A DNA stretch of 6,856 bases from Elusimicrobiaceae bacterium (lineage in GTDB: Bacteria; Elusimicrobiota; Elusimicrobia; Elusimicrobiales; Elusimicrobiaceae): NCBI GenBank assembly GCA_017647245.1, contig JAGCKY010000005.1, positions 1-6,856 of the forward strand, in the 5' to 3' direction. Below the pieces are notes generated by a model. It searched no databases. It saw only the letters and a program-made list of their open reading frames with translations, and was not told the DNA's origin. Of this stretch, positions 1-5,796 are shown piece by piece (positions within the stretch are counted from its first letter, which is position 1; every line of letters starts with the position of its first letter). The position numbers were made by a program, and so were the translations under genes.

Positions 1-1782
1 GCATTAATTTTGACAGAGCGCGCACAGAAAATTCAGGTGGAAAAAGGCGGCGCGCGGGAGATTTCATGGCCGTGCCAAGCGGTGCAATCGGGGCAAGCGC
101 AATTGCAATTTACCGTGCAAGGATCCAATGCACAAGACAGCGTAAAGCTTACTTTCCCGGTAAATGAAATAGAGAAAAAACAAACGCTTGCGTTATACGG
201 TGCGACGGAAGATGCTACCGAGCAACTGGTAGAAATGCCGCAGTCTATTAATGAGCAAATCCCAAGTGAATTTAATCTGTCCTTTGCCTCTACGGCGCTG
301 ATTAATTTACGGGGAAGTATGTTATATTTATTGACGTATCCGTACGATTGTTTAGAGCAAAAGATGTCCAAAATTTTGCCGGTTATAGAAGGCGCTAAAC
401 TGGTATCTGATTTTAATTTGGGAGATACGAAGGAATATAAACAGCAGGTGCAAAAAATCTTGCAGTTAATGACCTCATATCAAACGTCTTCAGGCGGTTT
501 TGCTTATTGGCCGGACGAGATAAAGGCAGATCCATACGTAACAGCATATGCCTTGGAAACGGCCTATCGCGCTAAACAGGCGGGTTATCAAGTGCCGTCG
601 GCGGCGTTAGAGAAAGCCGAGGCATGGTTAAAAGGGATTTTTGGTGACAGTCTGCAAATGGCTTATCCGTATAGTACCTCGGAAATTAAAACGACCCAAG
701 CTTACGCAGTATATGTGTTGGCTTTGTATGGGCAACGGTTAGACGGACAGTTTAATAACCTTTATTCTCAGCGCAATGCCCTTACGCCTGCCGCGCAGAG
801 TTATTTACTATTGGCGGCAGAATCTTTGCGCAAAGGCGAAGAAATAAAAAAGAATTTGGCACAAGGGTTATTAAATCAAGCCGTATATGGTGCCCAAACG
901 ATGCATTTTACGACGGGTGAACCGCAAGAGTGGTTACATGTAGAAGATATAAAAACAACCGCGCTGGCGTTGGAAGCGCTGTTGCGCAGTAATGCCAATT
1001 TTGCGCAACCTTATCAAGCGGTACGTTGGTTGACACAACAGCTCACCCCGCAAGGTCATTGGGCAAGCACCAGTGCAAATGCCGCCGTATTTTCTGCCCT
1101 AAATGCGTATTATAAACAACGTGAAGCGGTGGTGCCTGATTTTGCCGCCATGATGGAATTAAACGGACGCAATGAGTTTATGGCGCGTTTTGAAGGGCGT
1201 AGTAACAAAACGCAAAGTAAACAATGGCCTTTGCGCGATATCTATCTCAAAGGAAGTCCGGCGCGGTTGCAAATCTTCAAATCCGGGGCAGGAACGCTTT
1301 ATTATACCTTAGCACAAATCTATGCACCGCAGACGTATAAAGATGCGTTAAATGCGGGATTTGTCGTTTCGCGGCAAATTACGGATTTGGCAGGCAACCC
1401 AGTGACGGAGTTGCGCGCGTTAGAGCGTTATAAAGTGACGCTCAAAACTGTCACTTCCGCGCCTTATTCTTTTGTGGTATTAGAAGATTTTATCCCGGCG
1501 GGCTTTGAACTGGTAAATACTTCGCTGGTTACCGAAAGCCGCGCCGATGCCGCTAGCTTGGATAATAGTGGGTGGGGTGGTTTTGAACGAGATGAAAAAT
1601 ACGATGACCGTATTGCGATATTTGCCGATTATCTGACGGCGGGAGAACATGAGTATAGTTATTTGGTACAAGCGTCCATCGTGGGAAATTTCAGTTATCC
1701 CAGTGCGTGGGGCAGTCAGTTGTATGACCCGGCTGTCTTCGGACGTACTGCCACATCTTCCGTAAAAATTAAACCCGAATGA
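1..1782 (+). CDS. Bacterial alpha-2-macroglobulin, C-terminal part (5' end outside window)
   Basis: This is the C-terminal 593 residues of a large periplasmic protease-trapping protein. The frame is open from base 1, so the true start lies upstream and the TTG at 10 is not a start. Numbering from base 1, a macroglobulin-type beta domain comes first. The thioester motif CLEQ follows at residues 117-120, preceded by YPYD as in bacterial members. The alpha/alpha-toroid thioester domain spans roughly 90-375, with GGFAYW (165-170) and GHWAST followed by an Ala-rich helix (352-371). The C-terminal beta domains include a terminal receptor-binding-like domain (about 470-593) containing EDFIPAGFE and ending in YPSAWGSQLYDPAVFGR. 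The distance from the thioester Cys to the C-terminus (about 475 residues) is close to that of E. coli YfhM, so roughly 1,000 or more residues should lie upstream. Family knowledge: the Cys-Gln thioester covalently captures attacking proteases. The stop codon overlaps the pbpC start, implying an operon. The family call is very secure; the anchoring mode cannot be seen. Confidence 0.95.
   Translation, partial: ALILTERAQKIQVEKGGAREISWPCQAVQSGQAQLQFTVQGSNAQDSVKLTFPVNEIEKKQTLALYGATEDATEQLVEMPQSINEQIPSEFNLSFASTALINLRGSMLYLLTYPYDCLEQKMSKILPVIEGAKLVSDFNLGDTKEYKQQVQKILQLMTSYQTSSGGFAYWPDEIKADPYVTAYALETAYRAKQAGYQVPSAALEKAEAWLKGIFGDSLQMAYPYSTSEIKTTQAYAVYVLALYGQRLDGQFNNLYSQRNALTPAAQSYLLLAAESLRKGEEIKKNLAQGLLNQAVYGAQTMHFTTGEPQEWLHVEDIKTTALALEALLRSNANFAQPYQAVRWLTQQLTPQGHWASTSANAAVFSALNAYYKQREAVVPDFAAMMELNGRNEFMARFEGRSNKTQSKQWPLRDIYLKGSPARLQIFKSGAGTLYYTLAQIYAPQTYKDALNAGFVVSRQITDLAGNPVTELRALERYKVTLKTVTSAPYSFVVLEDFIPAGFELVNTSLVTESRADAASLDNSGWGGFERDEKYDDRIAIFADYLTAGEHEYSYLVQASIVGNFSYPSAWGSQLYDPAVFGRTATSSVKIKPE
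349..360 (+). other. Thioester motif CLEQ of the macroglobulin
   Basis: The codons TGT TTA GAG CAA encode Cys-Leu-Glu-Gln. In thioester-containing macroglobulins and complement proteins, the Cys side chain and the Gln four positions downstream form an internal thioester that reacts with the attacking protease. Both reactive residues are present, so this copy should be thioester-competent, unlike family members that lack the Cys. Confidence 0.9.
1779..1782 (+). promoter_or_regulatory. ATGA stop/start overlap coupling macroglobulin and pbpC
   Basis: The pbpC ATG (1779-1781) and the macroglobulin TGA (1780-1782) share bases. The about 25 bases upstream are A-rich and contain no GGAG-like site, whereas both minus-strand secreted-protein genes in this window have strong ones. 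Re-initiation by ribosomes finishing the upstream gene is the simplest explanation of how pbpC is translated, and it would tie the levels of the two proteins together. Confidence 0.75.
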
Positions 1783-3887
1783 AAAAGCTATTGGGTTTGT
1801 CTGGAGCGGTTATTTTGATACTTTCCTGCTTGATAAGTGGGGAAGTATTTGCCGCGAGTACACTTTCCGATTCCGTGCAAGTCTACGATAGAAACGGGCA
1901 TGCCTTGCGTTCTTTTTTATCAACGCAAGACACGTACGCACAGGCCGTTTCTCTGGCGGATATTTCACCTTGGTTAATACTGGCGGTTACGTCGGTAGAG
2001 GACCGTCGTTTTTACGAACATCACGGGATAGATGTGCGGGCTGTTTTGCGTGCTTTGTGGCAAAATATGCGCGGCCGGAGTGTAGTATCCGGCGCTTCCA
2101 CGATTACGCAACAGTTGGCGCGCGCCTTATATCCGCGGCCTAAAACATGGCGGGGGAAACTGGCAGAGGCACGCGATGCATTACATCTGGAAAAATTATA
2201 CACGAAAGATGAAATTTTGCGGCAATATCTCAATATCTTGGAATTTGGAAATCAAACCCAAGGCATAGAGTCCGCCGCACAATTTTATTTTGCGGTTCCG
2301 GCGGCGGAACTTTCTTTAGCGCAAAGTGCGTTGCTAGCCGGCATTTTGCAGGCCCCGGCACGATTAAATCCGTTAGAAAATCCGTCGGGTGCATTAAAAC
2401 GCCGCGGGCGAGTATTAGCGGCTATGCTAAAGCAAAAAAACATTACGCAAGAGCAATATGAGTTGGCCATGCGCGAGCCGTTAGGCGTGCAACGGGCCGA
2501 ACGTCCGTTTTCTGCGCCGCATTTTACGCAACTGATTTATAAACTTGCCGCCAATACGGCGCGTGTACACACAACCTTAGACAAAGACTTACAATTATAC
2601 GCAGAAAAAACAGTGCGCGCACATTTGGCGCAACTTACGGATCAGCATGTCACCAACGGTGCAGTGGTGATTTTGGATAATTTGAGCGGCGATGTGTTGG
2701 CGTATGTCGGCTCTGCTAATTTTTATGATAAAAAGCATGCCGGACAAGTAAACGGAGTCAATGCTTTACGTCAGCCGGGCTCGGCTTTAAAACCGTTTGT
2801 ATATGCCTTGGCGTTGCAAAACGGACTGACAGCGGCAAGTATATTGCAAGATGAAGATACTTTTTTTGAAGGGGGATTTCGGCCACGTAATTACGACGGA
2901 AAATTTCATGGCGGTGTTTCCGTGCGTCAGGCCTTGGCCAATTCTTATAATGTGCCGGTGATTAAAGCGGCAGAACCTTTGGGCGCGGCGCGTATCTTGG
3001 CATTGTTGCATGAGTTCGGATTTTCTTCTTTACAGCGTCCGGCGGAATTTTACGGATTAGGTATTGCGTTGGGCGGCGGTGAGGTGACTTTGTTGGAATT
3101 AGCCAATGCGTACGCTACCTTGGCGCGGGGGGGAGTGATACAACCCGTTCGGGTAGCTAGCGAGCCCGTTTTGACCCTTAACAAAAAAACAGCGCGGGTA
3201 CTGCCGGAAGAAATTGCGTACATCATTACGGATATCTTAGCCGATAATCACGCGCGGGCAGAAGCGTTTGGCTTAAATTCCGCCTTGTCTTTTCCTTTTT
3301 CGGCGGCCGCGAAAACAGGTACCAGTAAAGATTACAAAGATAATTTTGCTATCGGTTATACGCCGCGTTTGACGGTGGCGGTATGGGTAGGCAATTTTGA
3401 TTCGTCTCCTATGCAAAAAGTGTCAGGTGTGACGGGGGCGGCACCGATTTTACACGATGTGTTGATTTATGCCAATGAAAAATATCCCGGCGGTGTGTTC
3501 AAACGCCCGGCGGGAGTGGTAGCGGCGCAGATTTGTACGCAAGACGGACAATTGGCAGGGCCCGATTGTTTGCATACGCGCGAAGAAATTTTTGTAGTGG
3601 GTACCATACCAGAAAAAACAACTGAAAAAGAAAAAAATTCTTCGGTGCTACAAATCACATTTCCTGTAAACGGTGACGTGTATATATACGATCCATCCTT
3701 ACCCGAAACAGGGCAACAACTACACGTGCAAACTGTGCAGGCCGTCGCTCCCTGTGATTGGACATTGAACGGGGAAAAATTAGAGCAGACGGGTACAGAT
3801 TTTTGGTGGCCGCTTACAAAAGGGAAATTTAATTTACAAGTAAATTGTGCGGGACAAAAAGCGGAAACTTTTTTTACTGTATTATAA
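1779..3887 (+). CDS. pbpC: Penicillin-binding protein 1C (bifunctional glycosyltransferase/transpeptidase)
   Basis: This class A PBP polymerises lipid II into glycan strands and cross-links the peptides at the periplasmic face of the inner membrane. A hydrophobic N-terminal segment spans residues 4-20. The GT51 domain (about 50-220) contains EDRRFYEHHG with catalytic Glu74, GASTITQQLAR (105-115), and KLAEA with the second acidic residue Glu130, followed by DEILRQYLN. The transpeptidase domain (about 290-565) has nucleophile Ser335 in SALK, SYN at 389-391 and KTGT at 512-515. A C-terminal BiPBP_C-type beta domain (about 622-702) marks the PBP1C subclass. All catalytic residues are present, so both activities are expected. 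At 702 residues it is somewhat shorter than E. coli PbpC (about 770). Cys586/Cys597 and Cys659/Cys690 could form two disulfides. The start overlaps the macroglobulin stop (ATGA) and has no clear Shine-Dalgarno sequence, suggesting coupled translation. The PBP1C assignment over PBP1A/1B rests on the C-terminal domain and the neighbouring gene. Confidence 0.95.
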   Translation: MKKLLGLSGAVILILSCLISGEVFAASTLSDSVQVYDRNGHALRSFLSTQDTYAQAVSLADISPWLILAVTSVEDRRFYEHHGIDVRAVLRALWQNMRGRSVVSGASTITQQLARALYPRPKTWRGKLAEARDALHLEKLYTKDEILRQYLNILEFGNQTQGIESAAQFYFAVPAAELSLAQSALLAGILQAPARLNPLENPSGALKRRGRVLAAMLKQKNITQEQYELAMREPLGVQRAERPFSAPHFTQLIYKLAANTARVHTTLDKDLQLYAEKTVRAHLAQLTDQHVTNGAVVILDNLSGDVLAYVGSANFYDKKHAGQVNGVNALRQPGSALKPFVYALALQNGLTAASILQDEDTFFEGGFRPRNYDGKFHGGVSVRQALANSYNVPVIKAAEPLGAARILALLHEFGFSSLQRPAEFYGLGIALGGGEVTLLELANAYATLARGGVIQPVRVASEPVLTLNKKTARVLPEEIAYIITDILADNHARAEAFGLNSALSFPFSAAAKTGTSKDYKDNFAIGYTPRLTVAVWVGNFDSSPMQKVSGVTGAAPILHDVLIYANEKYPGGVFKRPAGVVAAQICTQDGQLAGPDCLHTREEIFVVGTIPEKTTEKEKNSSVLQITFPVNGDVYIYDPSLPETGQQLHVQTVQAVAPCDWTLNGEKLEQTGTDFWWPLTKGKFNLQVNCAGQKAETFFTVL

Positions 3888-3915
3888 AAAAACTCTCTGG
3901 TGGAAACCAGAGAGT
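3886..3915 (-). terminator. Intrinsic terminator between convergent genes
   Basis: A perfect 10-bp inverted repeat, ACTCTCTGGT (3892-3901) and ACCAGAGAGT (3906-3915), encloses a GGAA tetraloop. On the minus strand the hairpin is followed by six T residues (complement of 3886-3891), the classic Rho-independent layout ending the 264-residue gene. On the plus strand it lies 5 bases past the pbpC stop, but the trailing sequence CTTTAG is a poor T-tract. It may therefore work in both directions, less efficiently for pbpC. Confidence 0.85.
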
Positions 3916-3928
3916 CTTTAGTAGTACA

Positions 3929-4723
3929 TTAGAAGGAATAATTTCCTTTTACCAACTTGGGATTAAACTCTTCCAAGTTGTCCAATGCCTGATTTAACAT
4001 CCTACCGGAACGCGCCACGGCGTCTTCATTGGCTTTCGGATTTTCAATACGGAAACGGTAAATATATTGCCGCACTACATTTCTATCCGAATATACCGTA
4101 CGCACCAAGGAGAGGTCTTGAAAGCTCCTGTTTTTGGGACTACGGGTATCCACGACCGTTACGTCTTGTCCTTGATTCATAGAGGACGTAATGAAATTCT
4201 TGTTAAAAATAATTTCACTGGTATCAGACGGATATCCTTCTCCAAGTTGCCATTTCTCTGCTCCCGGGTCTTCAGACGCAGGATATTGACGCAGAATTAA
4301 TACCTGCCGCGGTAAATCGCGTGATACAAACTCATTGCGAATGACCCCGTTTTCAGAGGAAATTTTCGTTGCCTCAAACTCGTGCCCATTGAAGTAAAGA
4401 GAAGGTTGCTCTATAGGCAAATTTTCTTCCGCAACGGGCTGGGGCTGGGCTTGTCTTTGCGCAGTTTGCCCGCTTGGAGTTTGTTTGCCGGCGGCAGTCT
4501 GTTGTTTTCTTTTCTCTTCTTGTTTGGCTTTTCGGGCCTGTTCCTTTTCCTGTATTTTGCTCTTAATTCTATCATGCAGGTTTTTAAATCCGGCATGGAC
4601 GTCTTGCGCCATTGCCTCCAAATCTTCTTTCTTGAAGACAGGGTCTCCTCTGCGGCCGCTGCCTTGAGCAAACAGTGCAGTAGTAGATAAACAGAGTATG
4701 AAAATAAACAATATGCGTTTCAT
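3929..4723 (-). CDS. Secreted protein of unknown function, paralog of the 231-residue neighbour
   Basis: This 264-residue protein is not recognised as any named family. It starts with a Sec signal peptide: MKR, a hydrophobic core (4-16), and a likely cleavage after ALFA (19/20), with no lipobox. The mature protein has no cysteine. Residues about 31-75 are highly charged and probably helical or coiled-coil (rich in Lys, Glu, Gln, Arg). A Gln/Pro/Ala-rich flexible linker follows (76-108), and then a probable beta-rich domain (109-264). The start is fixed by a GGGAGG site 5 bases upstream of the ATG. It is a monocistronic unit with its own promoter and terminator, convergent with pbpC. It shares several features with the product of 4967-5662: the FA-Q cleavage context, a D-x-R-x-P-K-x3-F motif (192-201) and a C-terminal F-x-P-x-x-V-x-G-x-Y signature (253-262). 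Periplasmic location is inferred from the signal peptide, and secretion further outward is possible. That it is a real gene is secure; its function is unknown. Confidence 0.85.
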   Translation of the reverse strand: MKRILFIFILCLSTTALFAQGSGRRGDPVFKKEDLEAMAQDVHAGFKNLHDRIKSKIQEKEQARKAKQEEKRKQQTAAGKQTPSGQTAQRQAQPQPVAEENLPIEQPSLYFNGHEFEATKISSENGVIRNEFVSRDLPRQVLILRQYPASEDPGAEKWQLGEGYPSDTSEIIFNKNFITSSMNQGQDVTVVDTRSPKNRSFQDLSLVRTVYSDRNVVRQYIYRFRIENPKANEDAVARSGRMLNQALDNLEEFNPKLVKGNYSF

Positions 4724-4728
4724 AATAA

Positions 4729-4734
4729 CCTCCC
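4729..4734 (-). promoter_or_regulatory. Ribosome binding site GGGAGG of the 264-residue gene
   Basis: Read on the minus strand, GGGAGG is followed by five bases (TTATT) and then ATG. This fixes the start at 4723 and makes the N-terminal signal peptide part of the product. Confidence 0.8.
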
Positions 4735-4755
4735 GGTCACTTTATATACATTATT

Positions 4756-4784
4756 AGTATAAGGGGCAATATAAAAAAATTCAA
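4756..4784 (-). promoter_or_regulatory. Sigma70-type promoter of the 264-residue gene
   Basis: On the minus strand, the -35 box TTGAAT (4779-4784) and the -10 box TATACT (4756-4761) are separated by 17 bp that include a run of seven T. Each box matches the consensus at all but one or two positions. Transcription would begin near 4749, giving a leader of about 25 bases that carries the ribosome binding site. The same two hexamers precede the paralogous gene. Confidence 0.75.
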
Positions 4785-4787
4785 GGG

Positions 4788-4814
4788 AAAAAAGACCTAT
4801 GCGGGGTTTAGGTC
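4788..4814 (-). terminator. Candidate terminator-like hairpin upstream of the promoter
   Basis: Read on the minus strand, GACCTA (4814-4809) pairs with TAGGTC (4799-4794) around a 9-base loop containing CCCC, and six T residues follow at once (4793-4788). The 6-bp stem is short but has a proper T-run. It sits just upstream of the -35 box of the 264-residue gene. It could be a backup terminator for read-through from the 231-residue gene, or the 3' end of a small RNA (see findings). Confidence 0.4.
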
Positions 4815-4911
4815 CCGGATCAAAAAATCTTTCTATTCTCTATCCTGCTAAAAACACTTCGGTTCTTTTTAAAAAGAGGCAACTATTGTGCGGTACGTTT
4901 GGATTTGTTTC

Positions 4912-4949
4912 AACAAAAAACCCCACTTTTACCAGCGGGGTTTTTTGTT
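4912..4949 (-). terminator. Intrinsic terminator of the 231-residue gene
   Basis: The inverted repeat AACAAAAAACCCC (4912-4924) / GGGGTTTTTTGTT (4937-4949) has 13 paired bases flanking an inner A-C mismatch, a CT/AG pair and a short loop. A-runs and T-runs flank the GC core on both sides, so the hairpin is symmetric and could stop transcripts from either direction. On the minus strand it begins 17 bases after the stop codon of the 231-residue gene. Confidence 0.85.
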
Positions 4950-4966
4950 ATGCTATTTGATGTTTA

Positions 4967-5662
4967 TTAGAGGTTGTTACGATATTCTCCCTGTACCATA
5001 GGCGGTTGGAAAGTTCTAATGTTCCGGGTACCTTCCATGATGGTATTTTTGACTTCGGCATTATGAGCGGCATTTCTCTTAGCAAGATCCTCCTTATCTC
5101 CTCTCTGATCAACCTGAAACTCTTGTTTGATAATAGTAACGCGTGCGGTGGAATCATTCACCTGATGTACGCGTATTACCTCAGTAGAAGACGGAGAGTA
5201 AAGTGCATACTTGTCATCATCATCAAAGACACTTTCCCTGCGGCCAGGATTATATCTGCCAAAGATCTGATCTTTTGGGTCACGGATATCCAAATAAGAA
5301 TTTTGCTCATTGTTGATACCTTTTTGCACTTTAGCGTACTCAACAGGGTCTTGGCCTTGCGGAGCCGTAATCTCATAGATTTCAATATCATCTTTATCGG
5401 AATGAAATTTATTAGAACGGATGGCTTTATTTCCGGTTGAGGTGGCCTCTAATGTGACATACTGACGGCCTTGCCATTGCAAATAAGGGCACTGGTTTCT
5501 ATCCGTACAAAGTTGTCCTTGTTCCTTTTGCTTTTTAGAGGATTTGTTTAACGCGCTTTTGAACGCAGCGGATAAATTATTAATTTTCGTTTCCACTTTT
5601 GATTGTGCAAAAATCGGCAAGGCCAATGCAATTAATGCAATTAATGTAATTACCTTTTTCAT
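4967..5662 (-). CDS. Secreted protein of unknown function, paralog of the 264-residue neighbour
   Basis: This 231-residue protein is not recognised as any named family. It has a clear Sec signal peptide: MKK, a Leu/Ile/Ala core (4-16), and a probable cleavage after PIFA (19/20). A Lys/Ser/Gln-rich, probably helical segment follows (22-50). Two cysteines, Cys52 and Cys58, are the only ones in the mature protein and could form a small disulfide loop. The remainder (60-231) is probably beta-rich with a late charged helix (about 188-212). An acidic DDDD stretch lies at 147-150. The D-x-R-x-P-K-x3-F motif (125-134) and C-terminal F-x-P-x-x-V-x-G-x-Y motif (218-227) match the 264-residue protein, although this one lacks the long Gln/Pro linker. 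An AAGGAGGT site 6 bases before the ATG fixes the start and predicts strong translation. It has its own promoter and terminator, so being downstream of pyrG is probably not functionally meaningful. It is a real gene; its function is unknown. Confidence 0.85.
   Translation of the reverse strand: MKKVITLIALIALALPIFAQSKVETKINNLSAAFKSALNKSSKKQKEQGQLCTDRNQCPYLQWQGRQYVTLEATSTGNKAIRSNKFHSDKDDIEIYEITAPQGQDPVEYAKVQKGINNEQNSYLDIRDPKDQIFGRYNPGRRESVFDDDDKYALYSPSSTEVIRVHQVNDSTARVTIIKQEFQVDQRGDKEDLAKRNAAHNAEVKNTIMEGTRNIRTFQPPMVQGEYRNNL
5627..5644 (-). repeat. Two in-frame 9-bp repeats in the signal-peptide core
   Basis: On the minus strand, the unit TTA ATT GCA occurs twice in tandem, followed by the related TTG GCC. 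It encodes the Leu-Ile-Ala repeat in the hydrophobic core of the signal peptide (residues 7-12). A gain or loss of one unit would keep the frame and change only the core length by three residues. Confidence 0.6.
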
Positions 5663-5668
5663 ACGGAT

Positions 5669-5676
5669 ACCTCCTT
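5669..5676 (-). promoter_or_regulatory. Ribosome binding site AAGGAGGT of the 231-residue gene
   Basis: This is a full-length match to the anti-Shine-Dalgarno sequence, six bases before the ATG. It settles the start at 5662 and suggests an abundantly translated protein. Confidence 0.85.
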
Positions 5677-5699
5677 CGATTTGATGTTACGTTACTGAT

Positions 5700-5727
5700 A
5701 GTATAATGGACATTTGCTAAAATTCAA
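5700..5727 (-). promoter_or_regulatory. Sigma70-type promoter of the 231-residue gene
   Basis: On the minus strand, TTGAAT (5722-5727) and TATACT (5700-5705) are separated by 16 bp. The predicted start of transcription is near 5693, leaving a leader of about 30 bases. The hexamers are identical to those of the neighbouring paralog. The promoter lies after the pyrG terminator, so expression is independent of pyrG. Confidence 0.75.
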
Positions 5728-5747
5728 GTTCTAATATATATGGAATT

Positions 5748-5778
5748 AAAAAACCCCTCCTAAATTTAGGAAGGGTTT
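5748..5778 (-). terminator. Intrinsic terminator of pyrG
   Basis: The arms AAACCCCTCCTA (5751-5762) and TAGGAAGGGTTT (5767-5778) pair with one mismatch around an AATT loop. On the minus strand the stem runs into six T residues (complement of 5748-5753). It begins 18 bases past the pyrG stop and separates pyrG from the next promoter. Confidence 0.85.
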
Positions 5779-5796
5779 ATGACGGAGAAATCCAAC

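Noticed and set aside
10..12. TTG as the start of the macroglobulin gene
   Set aside because: The frame is open upstream to base 1, no ribosome binding site precedes it, and the family needs about 1,000 or more further N-terminal residues.
33..371. Minus-strand open frame of 112 codons opposite the macroglobulin
   Set aside because: It is a shadow of the thioester region coding frame, with no family resemblance or start signal.
4382..4690. Plus-strand open frame of 102 codons with a Leu/Phe-rich, membrane-like translation
   Set aside because: It is antisense to the Lys/Gln-rich linker of the 264-residue gene. Lys and Glu codons read in reverse give Phe and Leu, so the hydrophobicity is an artefact, and there is no ribosome binding site.
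5006..5440. Plus-strand open frame of 144 codons
   Set aside because: It is antisense to the 231-residue gene, which has a signal peptide, ribosome binding site, promoter and terminator. No such support exists for this frame.
5686..5695. Direct repeat GTTAC-GTTAC in the leader of the 231-residue gene
   Set aside because: Two 5-bp units are too short to support an operator claim.
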